Under the pieces are notes generated by a model. That model saw nothing but the letters and a program-made list of their open reading frames with translations. It was not told the DNA's origin and made no database searches. Below are positions 1-9,138 of a stretch of 64,000 bases of DNA, one piece after another. The translations under genes were made by a program, and so were the position numbers. Positions within the stretch are counted from its first letter, which is position 1. The number at the start of each line of letters is the position of its first letter. Origin of the DNA: Pycnococcus provasolii. Lineage: Eukaryota > Chlorophyta > Pseudoscourfieldiophyceae > Pseudoscourfieldiales > Pycnococcaceae. The DNA lies in assembly GCA_938743325.2 (NCBI GenBank), contig OW568870.1, positions 496,001-560,000 of the forward strand. Reading direction: 5' to 3'.

Positions 1-980
1 GTGCTCACTGCGTCTTTCCCTTGTGCTGCGATCACCCAGTCGCTCAATTCAACTGCCAAGGCGAACTCGCTGCTTCGACCTCGACCACCATAATGATGAC
101 TCTGCTTCTTCATCCACGCTCGCATTCGCTGGCGCGCATCAGGCCAACCTCCCCGAACGTGATATATAGTGTGCATAAGATGCCTCGTGCATGCAATGAA
201 GTCGAGCAGTGCAAACGGATCCTCCTCGACGTATTTGTCCATCGCATGCACGAAGGTGTTCGGTGCCATAAATTGCGTCATATTGAAGTTGGCGTAGTGG
301 TCGGGATACTTACTGACCACGGCGTTGATTGCAGCAGCGGACGATTCGTGATTGTCAAAATCAAATTCAAATTTGAGATCGTTTGGCGGCACATCTATGA
401 TGAATGCACTGTTGTTGATGTGCTGCTCCTCGTCGTCCTGAACAACCATCGCGCCGGTGTCATCGCGATCACCCACTAGCCACCACTCCGACCCGATCTT
501 CTTCTTTGTTGCAAACGACAGGACATTTGCAGACACGGTCGCGACCTGTTGGTTGAGTGGCACAGTAGGATCCGTATCTGTCATTATGTATCTTTCTTCT
601 ATGTCTATAGGTATCTTTCTTCTATCATTTGTATCTTTCGTATCTGTTTCTGCAGCGCCTTGGCTGTTGAGCTGCAATGAAAGCACACGATCGTCGTTTG
701 TCGTGAGTCGATGGGTCGTCGCTAATTCGTCGGAGTGGGAGTTGGTGAGCACCGGTGCGTCACGACGATTCGTATGATCCGTCGTCTCCCTTTCCGGGGC
801 ACTTCTCAGAATCACGCCGACAGTGTTCAGCGCGACGAGCGTGGTGACGACGAGAAGGACCAGACTGATCGACCGTATCGACTGTATCGACTGTATCGAC
901 GCACACCAGGCTGTCGTACGCGGGCGACCACGACCACCACCACCACCACCGACAGCGCCAGGATTTGCTTTCGGTCGCAT
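1..980 (-). CDS. Exostosin-like glycosyltransferase paralogue, N-terminal part only
   Basis: Reading from 980 down to the window edge, the minus strand keeps one open frame of about 326 codons starting MRPKANPG, so the C-terminal part lies outside. It is a paralogue of the complete gene at 1215-3206, arranged head to head with it: both share the signal-anchor segment (residues about 39-58 here), the stretch KKKIGSEWWLVGDRD and the region around TRHLMH. By that relationship it should be a Golgi type II membrane protein. The position matching the other copy's ATG reads GTG here, so I start at the next in-frame ATG, eight codons on. It lacks the long Asp/Glu tract of its partner and instead has short AGATAC-like repeats (about 555-655) and a 9-bp repeat (about 873-900) just before the membrane anchor. 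The frame was translated by hand; catalytic motifs are not in view. Confidence 0.72.
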   Translation of the reverse strand, partial: MRPKANPGAVGGGGGGRGRPRTTAWCASIQSIQSIRSISLVLLVVTTLVALNTVGVILRSAPERETTDHTNRRDAPVLTNSHSDELATTHRLTTNDDRVLSLQLNSQGAAETDTKDTNDRRKIPIDIEERYIMTDTDPTVPLNQQVATVSANVLSFATKKKIGSEWWLVGDRDDTGAMVVQDDEEQHINNSAFIIDVPPNDLKFEFDFDNHESSAAAINAVVSKYPDHYANFNMTQFMAPNTFVHAMDKYVEEDPFALLDFIACTRHLMHTIYHVRGGWPDARQRMRAWMKKQSHHYGGRGRSSEFALAVELSDWVIAAQGKDAVS

Positions 981-1214
981 GACGTGTTTACGCGTGAAGA
1001 GCACTACGGAATAGCAGCAGTTGAGCGCGCGCGTTTCGTATATTCGTGCGTTATGCGACGATGTCACCATTCGGGTTTTATGTGCAAAAAGTCCAATTTG
1101 ACCCACCCCCCATTCCCGACTAGTTGGTACTTCTGTAACCTTCTTTTCGCGCAGTAATCACGAATACCAAACGCGCGCAAACAACTGCTCACTCCCGTGC
1201 GCGACGTCTAGACG
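981..1214. promoter_or_regulatory. Shared divergent promoter region between inverted GT paralogues
   Basis: This short gap separates the two head-to-head glycosyltransferase genes and must hold the 5' flanks of both. The inverted similarity continues past the start codons: 981-1056 resembles the reverse complement of about 1157-1214 (both contain versions of CGAATA..C.AAACGCGCGC and AACTGCT). About 100 bp in the middle is unique. A bidirectional promoter is inferred from the arrangement only. Confidence 0.55.
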
Positions 1215-3206
1215 ATGCTCTTCACGCGTAAACTTGTCGTGCGAACGAAATCGAATCCTGGCGCTGTCGGTGGTGGTGGTCGCCCGCGTAGGAGGACAGT
1301 CTGGTGTGCGTCGATCCTTCTCGTCGTCACCACGCTCGTCGCGCTGAACACTGTCGGCGTGATTCTGAGAAGCGCCCCGGAAAGGGAGACGACCGATCAT
1401 ACGAATCGTCGTGACGCACAGATGCTCACCAACTCCCACTCCGACGAATTTGCGACTACCCATCGACTCACGACAAACGACGATCGTGTGCTTTCATTGC
1501 AGCTCAAAGACCAAGGCAAAGATACGATGCATCACGTAGAAGGAAATGGCGTTACATCACGATCAGATACTCAGAAGCAGGACAAGAAGGAGGAGCACGA
1601 CGATAAGAACGACGAGGACGACGAGGACGACGACGAGGACGAGGACGAGGACAACGACGACGACGACGACGACGACGACGAGGACAAGGAACGTTTACCT
1701 AATTCACCGGCACGCACTCGTCAACGCAAGCCCAGAAAGACGGATCCTACTGTGCCACTCAACCAACAGGACGCGACCGTGTCTGCAAATGTCCTGTCGT
1801 TTGCAACAAAGAAGAAGATCGGGTCGGAGTGGTGGCTGGTGGGTGATCGCGATGACACCGGCGCGATGGTTGTTCAGGACGACGAGCAGCACATCAACAA
1901 CAGTGCATTCATCATAGATGTGCCGCCAAACGATCTCAAATTTGAATTTGATTTTGACAATCACGAATCGTCCGCTGCTGCAATCAACGCCGTGGTCAGT
2001 AAGTATCCCGATCACTACGCCAACTTCAATATGACGCAATTTATGGCACCGAACACCTTCGTGCATGCGATGGACAAATACGCCGAGGAGGATCCGTTTG
2101 CACTGCTCGACTTCATTGCATCCACGAGGCATCTTATGCACGGTATATATCGTGGCAATAACGCCAAAGGAGGATGGCCTGATGCGCGCCAGCGAATGCG
2201 AGCGTGGATGAAGAAGCAGAGTCATCATTATGGTGGTCGAGGTCGAAGCAGCGAGTTCGCCTTGGCAGTCGAATTGAGCGACTGGGTGATCGCAGCACAA
2301 GGGAAAGACGCAGTGAGCACAAATATGGGGCGGACCAATGATCCGTCGTACGTTTGGTGGCAGGTCATTGGAAGTACTCTCGATCCGAAGGTATACAAAG
2401 GGATACTGCAACCTCTTTGCACTGCGGTAAGGGAAGGCGTCGTCTCCAATGCGACGGAGCGTACGCTCGTCCTCACGGGTGGCGACAGATCTATGAGATT
2501 ATGGCGACATGCGCTGTATCGCATTCTCACATTCTGCCCCGGCGTGCGGCTTTTCACTCGCGTCTTCTTCGAGGCAATGCCGGATGTGCGATGGGTGCAA
2601 ACGTCGCCGACGACTGCCAAGGCGCTGCATCCCGCCATGGCCGTGCCTCTCGCGCAGATTCCGGCTTACTTTGCGATCAAAGACCCATCCCGTGCGATCG
2701 ACGCGATCCGCACGAGCAGCATTCACAAGAAAGACAAGCTCATTCTTGCAGCATTTGGGAAGATGTGGAAAGGTACGATGAGACACCAAGATCGCAAGGA
2801 TGCCGCGAAGGCTGTGAATGCGTCGAGCTTCATGGAATTTAGTGACGTGCCATATCTGAAGTGGTGGGACGAGCTGAAGCGCCACAAGTTCATGCTCGCT
2901 CCCCTCGGAAATGGCCTGCAGACACCGAAGGTCACGGAGGCATTGCTCGTGCAGACGATCCCTATCGTGCACAACTGCCAAGCGTACCGCGATCTTAAGG
3001 CGTACGGCTTTCCGATTGTGGTGGTGGATAGCTATGCCGAGGTGACGGAGTCGAATTTGCGGCGTTGGTGGGACGAGCTGTCAGTTGATCTGGAGCGGAG
3101 GCGGTGGCTGTGGACGACGGCCGGGTATTGGTTTCTGCTGGACACCGTCGGACGCACGAAAGACTTCTTTCTCTTGCGGGATCAAGGAAAGGGTTCAAGG
3201 TTGTAA
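1215..3206 (+). CDS. Exostosin-like (GT47-type) glycosyltransferase, type II membrane protein
   Basis: A complete 663-residue protein. A basic N-terminus precedes a hydrophobic signal anchor (residues about 33-51), then a low-complexity stem with an almost pure Asp/Glu run (about 124-158), then a globular C-terminal half. Near residue 557 is HKFMLAPLGNG followed by TEALLVQTIPIV, the pattern of exostosin-like glycosyltransferases in which a basic/aromatic stretch and a G-rich loop precede a 'too many copies / one place' helix. This points to transfer of a sugar from a nucleotide-sugar in the Golgi lumen; donor and acceptor cannot be told. The start is the first ATG in frame. It forms an inverted pair with the gene at 1-980 and ends 21 bp from the convergent FkbM-like gene. 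The family call rests on the C-terminal motif only. Confidence 0.7.
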   Translation: MLFTRKLVVRTKSNPGAVGGGGRPRRRTVWCASILLVVTTLVALNTVGVILRSAPERETTDHTNRRDAQMLTNSHSDEFATTHRLTTNDDRVLSLQLKDQGKDTMHHVEGNGVTSRSDTQKQDKKEEHDDKNDEDDEDDDEDEDEDNDDDDDDDDEDKERLPNSPARTRQRKPRKTDPTVPLNQQDATVSANVLSFATKKKIGSEWWLVGDRDDTGAMVVQDDEQHINNSAFIIDVPPNDLKFEFDFDNHESSAAAINAVVSKYPDHYANFNMTQFMAPNTFVHAMDKYAEEDPFALLDFIASTRHLMHGIYRGNNAKGGWPDARQRMRAWMKKQSHHYGGRGRSSEFALAVELSDWVIAAQGKDAVSTNMGRTNDPSYVWWQVIGSTLDPKVYKGILQPLCTAVREGVVSNATERTLVLTGGDRSMRLWRHALYRILTFCPGVRLFTRVFFEAMPDVRWVQTSPTTAKALHPAMAVPLAQIPAYFAIKDPSRAIDAIRTSSIHKKDKLILAAFGKMWKGTMRHQDRKDAAKAVNASSFMEFSDVPYLKWWDELKRHKFMLAPLGNGLQTPKVTEALLVQTIPIVHNCQAYRDLKAYGFPIVVVDSYAEVTESNLRRWWDELSVDLERRRWLWTTAGYWFLLDTVGRTKDFFLLRDQGKGSRL

Positions 3207-3227
3207 AACCTGGGATGGATGTGAACT

Positions 3228-3836
3228 TTACAGTTGTATACTAGCCCCACGTGATGCTGTTATGTCCACAAGTTTGTGTCGTGCTTTGCTGCCAGCAAAT
3301 TTTCCAAAGTCACGCACAGGAGCGCCCTGGTAGTGCACCTGCAAGCCGTTCTTTCGAAGCAGCTCCAAGTACTCCACAGGATCCGAGTGCTGCTTTCGAA
3401 GCATGAACGGAGAAAACTCAGATTGCATGTACCGCACTTTTGACAGCACATGCTTCTGCCCACCCGCGAGCGCGTGGTACTCGAAGCCCTCCGTGTCGAT
3501 CTTCAGAACGTCCACACGCTCGTCTTTGCCCACAACCTCGTCAAGAGGTACCGTCATCACAACCTCCTCGCGCTGCCTCCGTCCTGACCAGTGCTTCGAG
3601 CCGCTGAAGTCGAGCGCACGGCCCTTCTCCTCCTTGCAGTCCATATTCATATTGCCGCTGTTGCCCTTCGGACTTGCCACCGCAGCAGCAATCACAGAGC
3701 GCACGGCATCTTTCCACAGCTGAGCCACAGGCACAGCGAGTTGGCGCGACGGGGGAACGCCCGTGCGTGACGACAGGGAGGCACGACGAGACTGAGTCGA
3801 CCGTGCCTCCAACTCTGACGCGTAGAACGACGCCAT
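3228..3836 (-). CDS. FkbM-type methyltransferase C-terminal half (truncated)
   Basis: 202 residues. Residues about 97-175 carry the C-terminal signature of FkbM-family SAM methyltransferases: a PLDEV strand, then VDVLKIDTEGFEYHALAGG and SEFSPFMLR. The SAM-binding half that normally comes first (VDVGANIG-like motif) is absent: the first ~95 residues are low-complexity and a stop lies 7 codons upstream of the ATG at 3836. A missed upstream exon is possible, since the minus strand has several AG acceptor-like sites just before the ATG, but I see no SAM motif in the 300 bp upstream. As it stands it is likely a gene fragment or decayed gene. FkbM enzymes O-methylate sugars or small molecules, which would fit the glycosyltransferase next to it. 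Confidence 0.6.
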   Translation of the reverse strand: MASFYASELEARSTQSRRASLSSRTGVPPSRQLAVPVAQLWKDAVRSVIAAAVASPKGNSGNMNMDCKEEKGRALDFSGSKHWSGRRQREEVVMTVPLDEVVGKDERVDVLKIDTEGFEYHALAGGQKHVLSKVRYMQSEFSPFMLRKQHSDPVEYLELLRKNGLQVHYQGAPVRDFGKFAGSKARHKLVDITASRGASIQL

Positions 3837-4142
3837 CGAGGCAATAGGCAGAACTGCCTACAACGGGGTGCAAAGCACGACGGATTCCTACACTCCCCAA
3901 GAAACGCGAGATGGTCGCGATACGCACCACCAAGCAAGCTTGGAAGAAAAACGAACGTCGTCACGCTGATGCCGATCGCCTAGGGCGACGACACAGACGC
4001 GACTACGGAGGGGAGCAAGGAATGACCTCCCGCCGCCTGCGCGCCCGCCTGGTTCGGGGAATACCCTTCGGGACATCAAATCGGAAAATACGAAATCCTC
4101 GGCGGCGGAAAATGAATGATAAGTGATGTAACATACACGTGA
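3837..4142. other. Gap between FkbM fragment and helicase 3' end
   Basis: About 300 bp with no convincing coding sequence. It is upstream of the FkbM-like frame and downstream of the helicase, both on the minus strand. ACACGTGATT near 4136 contains a G-box core. Confidence 0.4.
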
Positions 4143-7100
4143 TTACACAGCAGTGTTGGCGCGTCGAAAAACGTCGAGCGGTCGAGGCAAGTGCCCAGAA
4201 CGTGCCGAGCTAGAAACAGCATGCGTTCCGTTAACGTCTGACGCAGAAGCTGACGAAGTAGAGGCGCGAAACATTTCGGGCGTGATCACCGTCATTCCAC
4301 GAGGCCCAGTGCGCTCATCGTTCTTCGCTGTCATGCGCGCAGACTCCTGACGCCGACGTGCCTTCTTGCCAAGCGTTTTACCAGTGGCAAGTCGCTCAGC
4401 CATCTCGCTAGCCAGTGCTGATCGCTTGCGCTTAGCAGACTTGGATGATGCGCCACCCGCGTCTTTGCCCATGCCAGCGTTCGAAGTCGTCACAACGCCT
4501 AGAAGACGGGACAGCTCAGCTTCCCAACGCAGTTCCTCGGGTGATCGAGCGCTCACCTCTTTGTCACCTTTCGACTCGTCGTCCGCCTCGATTTCGATTT
4601 CCGAGCTATTCCGCTCGACCCATGCTTCCGAGGCACGTCCTATCTTTCGCTTGCTCTTCGCCGCATCCAGCTTGCTTGCCACGGCCAGACGACGACGGCA
4701 CGTTGCCAACCTCGCGAGGTCCATCGGGAACTCGGGGAGCGTAAGAGCAGATTCGTCGGAGTTTCCCGGTGTCATAGCACGTCGCAGGCGACGGAAGCGA
4801 GTGTTTTCACTCGGTGCCACGAGGCTTAAACTCAAGCCTTCCCCACCGTGCAATCCACCGCGTCCTGTTCGACCAGATCTGTGCACATACGTCTGCGACG
4901 ATGTTGTATATGTATGTATGTGTGTGTGTGTGTGATGTGTGGTGAGAACAAATGTACAGGAAATTCGTTTGTTTTGTCCTTTTCCTTTTCGCGTCTGCGG
5001 CAAAGCAGGGAGCGACAGACGAGGCGTCACGAACGCGCTTGTTTAAGGCGCGCTGCGGCAGGTTTGTCCCCACGCTACTTGGGCACCCGAAACGGGCACT
5101 GCCAAGCGCACTCGAGAAGGGGAATCCGAATCCAAAAGCCTAATCGTCATTCGCCCGCCGTCGCCCCGGCTTGTTGCTGGGACAAGACAAAGCAGATCTG
5201 TAACCTCTGACGTACCTCAACGTCCCGCGGCACATGGTAGTGCACCACGAGTGCGACATCTTTCAAGTCCAGACCTCGTGCTGCAACATCTGTGCAAACG
5301 AGGATGCCACCTTCGGACGCCTGAAAACGCTCGCATGCCTTGAAGCGTGCCTTCTGCTGCTGCTCACCAAATAGGCTGTATCCCTCAAGGCGAAGATGGT
5401 CAACCAGAATACTCTTCAGCCGACGCACGGCAGATACCGCATTGCAGAAAATCATAGTGCGGCCTGATGTCGACAGGAGCACGTTGTACAAATACACATC
5501 TTTGTCCTCCTCCGAGGCGAACAGAGCGCACTCCGTAACCTTGGATGCCACGGACGCCGCCGGGGCATCTGCGGCGGAGGGAAGAGCTCCGCCACGATCC
5601 GTGTCACCATTTTCGGCAACTGAACCCATGGCAGTTCCGACGGTGCTCGCACCCCCGCGCGTGAGGTCAACAATCTGCAGGCGATCATCGTGGAACGTCA
5701 GCATCTTCAGTAGGCTGCTCAAGCTTCCCTTTGTGGTGGATGCGCCACGCAAGCTCTTCAGCACATTTGCACCCTGCTTCTTGCCGCGCTTGCTTTCGAG
5801 CTTCCCACGAACGCCTGGTGGCAGCATCAGCGTCGCGGAGAAAACGAACGTCTGCAAATGTGGCATGTCTGGCGGGTCCTCGCCGCGCTCTTCCGCCGCG
5901 AGCTGGGCCCACTGCCTACGTTTCGCGACGCGCGTCGCGATCTCCGCGAGTTCCGCAAAGTGTCCACGCTCCATCATTCGATCCGCCTCGTCAATCACAA
6001 GGGCAATGAGACCGGACAAGTCACCGAGATGTGCCAGGCCCGCCGCCTGACGGCGTGCTGCCAATGGCCCCTCTTCGTTACCGCTGGTCCGGCTGCCGCC
6101 GCCGCCGCTGCCGGGAGGTGAGCAGAGTCCCATGAGCTCCCACAGTCGGCCCGGCGTCGCGACGACGAAGCTTGGCCTGCGCGCAAGCTGCCTCTGCTGC
6201 TTGGGGATTGCCACTCCGCCCACGAGAACGACGGAGCCGAAGCCGAGGCGATCAAGTACGGCGCGAGCATGATCGCCCACCTGAGCCGCGAGCTCTCGCG
6301 TGGGGCACATCGCGAGCGCGCGCAGCGGCGTGTACCTCGCACCTCTGTGCGTCAGACGCGACTCTGCGCCGTGCTCGTTCACGAGGCGATGTGCGATGGG
6401 TAGCACATACGCCAACGTCTTGCCACTTCCCGTTTGGCTTGCGCCAATGAGGTCCTGTCGACCTCTGACGGTATGTGGCATCGTCGCACGCTGTATTGCG
6501 GTTGGCGCGCGAAAGCCACAGCCATGCACAAGCGCACCACTCACGAAGGGGTCCAGCCCGCACGACGATGCCCAGTCGCTCGTGCACGCCTCCTTGGCAA
6601 GTGCACGAGCGTCGGTTTCTTTTTCGCATCCGCACGCCGTCAGAAGCGCGCGAAAGCCTTCGTGCGTCGCAAGACGCGATGCACGCGACTTGCTCTCCGT
6701 CGCCCGCGACGAGACTGCATCGTCGACGAACGGTGACGGCACGTCTTCTTCTTCTTCTTCTTCTTTCGCATCTTCTTCTTCTTCCTCCTCCTCCTCCTCT
6801 GCCACTGCCACCTCACTCCTCGCAGCGGCATCACCGTTATCGCGTTCTTGCGATTCTTTGTTTTCTAGTGTTCCGAAACGTGCTAAAATTGCCTCGTCGT
6901 CCATACCCTCGGGCGCGTCCATTTCCTCGAGCTCGACAAAACCTCCTTCGTCACCGGCCATGACGTCGTCGTCCGCCACGGTCACCGCACTCCATCTGGG
7001 ATAACGCACGACAGATGCAGGTGTTCCATCGCCATCGGCATCGGACCCGCCGCCCGTACTACCGGCAGTCGCATTGACGGAATCCTGCATCGCCCCAAGT

Positions 7101-7267
7101 TGCTCGAACATCGCCTCGTCAGTCATACCTGCTACGTCCATTTCCTCGAGAAGGACGAATCCACCTTCCGCGCCAGCCGATGACATCATGACGTCATGAT
7201 CGTCAACCGCCACAGCACTCCATACCGACTGTTTACGAGAACGAGAACGAGCTAAGCTTTTTGGCAT
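4143..7267 (-). CDS. MAK5: DEAD-box RNA helicase, DDX24/MAK5-like (two exons)
   Basis: Exon 1 is 7267-5216 and exon 2 is 4892-4143; joined they give 933 residues. The join was set by motif continuity: exon 1 ends in HYHVPRDVE and exon 2 opens with TYVHRSGRTGRGG, restoring helicase motif VI in frame across a GT-AG intron. Exon 1 holds the Q motif (GFRAPTAIQ), Walker A (ASQTGSGKT, ~residue 277), DEADRM (~427), SAT (~476) and ARGLD (~666). The text around DEADRMMERGHFAELAEI and a long acidic N-terminus match DDX24/MAK5, a nucleolar helicase for 60S ribosome assembly. The N-terminus has two copies of a W-S-A-V..DDxDVM..GGFV.LEEMD motif (~12-50 and ~90-135) and Glu runs. I prefer the ATG at 7267 (MPKSLARSRSRK) over an earlier in-frame start because it begins a basic segment. 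Exon 2's tail is basic and lysine/arginine-rich. Confidence 0.9.
4893..5215 (-). other. Spliceosomal intron in the DDX24-like gene
   Basis: 323-nt GT-AG intron on the minus strand: donor GAG|GTACGTCA, acceptor CGTCGCAG|AC. It contains a CA/CATA-rich run close to the acceptor (about 4902-4935). Splicing it rejoins helicase motif VI without changing frame. Confidence 0.88.
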
Positions 7268-7609
7268 ATTAATTAATTGCCTCACCTGACCTGATTGAGC
7301 TCTCGACACAAAGGGGGGGCGTGATGGCGGCGCCGTCGTCGTGAATACCAAAGAACAAAAAAACAATATGAGATGGAAAACTCAACCCCGAATTGAAGGA
7401 AAGGAATCCCCTCCCAACCCCGAAAAGCCTTGATTTCTCCGAATCCTCCGACCTGGTTTTCCCCTAAAGTTTATCCGTAGGCTTCCTAGAAGGGGTTTTG
7501 GCTGGTGGACTGACCCCTTGCTTGTTTCCCCTAATAATCCCTAAGAGTTTATCGTTTTCACTCTGCTGGAGCCGTGTAGACCATAGAAAAAGTCAAAAAG
7601 AAACTGCTC
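7268..7609. promoter_or_regulatory. Divergent promoter gap
   Basis: 342 bp between the divergent helicase and small plastid-type gene. It has several C-rich blocks of the type CCCAACCCCGAA and ATTCCCC, and no convincing reading frame. No clear TATA box. Confidence 0.4.
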
Positions 7610-7984
7610 ATGGCGCCGCCAACACTAACACGAACACTCCTGAAAGCGCCTCGATTTACACACCTGAAAGCTGGGTCTAGGCGCTGTTTCAGCAGCAGGA
7701 ACATTAGTAGGAGTGATGTTAACGGTCGACGCATAGTCACATACAAAAAGCCTGAGGCTCATAAAAGCACAGTGTGCCGCGCAACGCCATTCCAACTCGA
7801 CGCATGGGACGCGAACGAAATTGCGGGACTCATATTTGGCGCATCGCTCGTGCTGCTCGCGGCGGCTAGCCCGTTCTTTGACGACGTCGTCGCAAGAGAG
7901 CAAAGGAGAGAACTAGGACTTTGTGAAGTGTGTGGAGGGCTTGGCTGCGACACGTGCGCAGGAACAGGCAAAGCTGCCAAGTGA
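7610..7984 (+). CDS. Small plastid-type membrane protein with DnaJ-like zinc motif
   Basis: 124 residues. The first ~55 are rich in Arg, Ser, Thr and Ala with almost no acid (MAPPTLTRTLLKAPRF...), typical of a chloroplast or mitochondrial transit peptide. One hydrophobic helix follows (about 70-90, IAGLIFGASLVLLAAASPFF), then a short tail with CEVCGGLGCDTCAGTGK, a half DnaJ-type C-x-x-C-x-G-x-G zinc motif pair. Proteins of this shape are usually thylakoid or envelope anchored with a redox or assembly role, but I do not recognise the exact family. The start is the first ATG and gives the transit-like segment. It is divergent from the helicase gene and its stop is 180 bp from the convergent HVA22 gene. 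Confidence 0.7.
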   Translation: MAPPTLTRTLLKAPRFTHLKAGSRRCFSSRNISRSDVNGRRIVTYKKPEAHKSTVCRATPFQLDAWDANEIAGLIFGASLVLLAAASPFFDDVVAREQRRELGLCEVCGGLGCDTCAGTGKAAK

Positions 7985-8057
7985 TGGTGGTGCACTGTTC
8001 GTGAGCCAAAGAAAAACCCTGTGTAAAGATTAGAATAAAAACTTTTGTTGAAAAAAG

Positions 8058-8127
8058 CGAGCCAAGTCGCTACACTTCAGTTGTCACCGTCCCTCCAAGA
8101 GAGCAGGAGAGGCCTTTCGCACGAGTC
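8058..8127 (-). repeat. Copy 1 of a ~70-bp element shared by two 3' ends
   Basis: This stretch, just past the stop of the HVA22 gene on its transcribed side, is about 80-85% identical to 40477-40550, just past the stop of the ERH gene. Both contain CGAGCCAAGTCGCTACAC, then TGTCACCGTCCCT.CAAGAG and GCACGAGTC, in the same orientation relative to their genes. Function unknown. Confidence 0.75.
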
Positions 8128-8163
8128 ACCGTGAAGCCAGGCGCTGTTGACTCACGCACGACG

Positions 8164-8742
8164 TTACTCTGCGTGTGCACGGCTTCCAAAGGCGTTGGTC
8201 GCCGCCTGCGCGGCTGTCTGCGGTGCGCTGTAGTTGACGCCACCCGCCGCGCCCTGCGCGTTTGCGCCGACGCGCCCGCCCGCCTGCTGGCTTTGCTGAA
8301 TGTACGAGAAGAGGTCAACCGCTCGCCTTTGTGCCCACTTGATTCCATACGCTGAGTAGTTTTGGAATAGTTGTTGACCTTTGGACGTGAGAGCGTCAAG
8401 TTTCTGGTCGATTTCGTACTCGTAGTGCAGCAGCGTCGGTTGGATGAAGCTGTCGTAGACGAAGGTTGCCCCTTGCGTTCGTGGGTGCCATAGGTAGACA
8501 ACGAACGCGACTTTGACTTCGTAGTAGAGCGGGAGCCAGAAGATGAGCGAGTCTGCGACGGGTTCCAGTGCGACGAAGCATCCGAATACGATCCAGAACA
8601 TGCACCACCTTTTGAGTACGTCTGCGGTTTGTTGCGAGGACGCGCCTTCGATTTTGGCAATACTTTTGAAGCACTCGTACGACGGGTAGACGACGCCTAG
8701 GAGCGTGATGAGAAGTCGCGCGACGAGAGACGGGAGCACCAT
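8164..8742 (-). CDS. HVA22: HVA22/TB2/DP1 (REEP) family membrane-shaping protein
   Basis: 192 residues from the ATG at 8742. The N-terminus has the TB2/DP1/HVA22 signature: hydrophobic LLITLLGVVYPSYECFKSI, then a charged turn with KRWCMFWIVFGCFVALEPVAD, LPLYYEVKVAFVVYLWHP and the closing YDSFIQPTLLHYEYEID. These proteins insert hairpins into the ER membrane and bend or tubulate it; plant HVA22 members also act in stress and vesicle traffic. The C-terminal ~60 residues are Ala/Gln-rich and unstructured. The length is usual for the family. Its 3' flank carries the element shared with the ERH gene. Confidence 0.93.
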   Translation of the reverse strand: MVLPSLVARLLITLLGVVYPSYECFKSIAKIEGASSQQTADVLKRWCMFWIVFGCFVALEPVADSLIFWLPLYYEVKVAFVVYLWHPRTQGATFVYDSFIQPTLLHYEYEIDQKLDALTSKGQQLFQNYSAYGIKWAQRRAVDLFSYIQQSQQAGGRVGANAQGAAGGVNYSAPQTAAQAATNAFGSRAHAE

Positions 8743-8968
8743 CACAATGCGTTGAAAATAAAATATTTAATATGGCGAAGGTTTCGGAAGGCTGGAAGGG
8801 GGGAAAAACCAGAGTTTACGCGTTTTTGGTTTGAACAAAAAAAAAGGGGACCCGACTCACACAACACTCCCTCAGAGGAACTGCTTGTATTAAAAAAAAT
8901 ACGTGGAAGTTTTTGGTAACAACGAGTCCTTCTATTCTAAACCCCGAATTCAGTAAACCGTCTACAGT
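8743..8968. promoter_or_regulatory. 5' flank of HVA22 gene up to the retroelement
   Basis: AT-richer gap with several A runs (8838-8846, 8892-8898). No coding sequence seen. The retroelement inserted about 225 bp upstream of the HVA22 start codon. Confidence 0.4.
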
Positions 8969-9138
8969 AAATCTTCAGTTCTACTTGTTTAATTGGGGTT
9001 TTTGATTAGGGGGAGTCGCTCGCGCAGCTGGTTCTGGGCGGCCGCCCGGCGGGTCTCGAGACCCTCCGGCGGCCTCTCCCTTAAGGCTGCTCGCGCGTAT
9101 CCACTCTTGCTGTTGGTTGCTTGCTTCGCAAACAACCT
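8969..9138 (+). repeat. A1 terminal repeat of the retroelement
   Basis: 170 bp, begins AAATCTTCAGTTCTACTTG and ends GCAAACAACCT. It is identical by eye to A2 and defines the left end of the element. Confidence 0.92.

Noticed and set aside
735-1157. Plus-strand frame across the glycosyltransferase promoter
   Set aside because: It is antisense to the left paralogue and made of Thr/Arg repeats from CAC/ACC runs.
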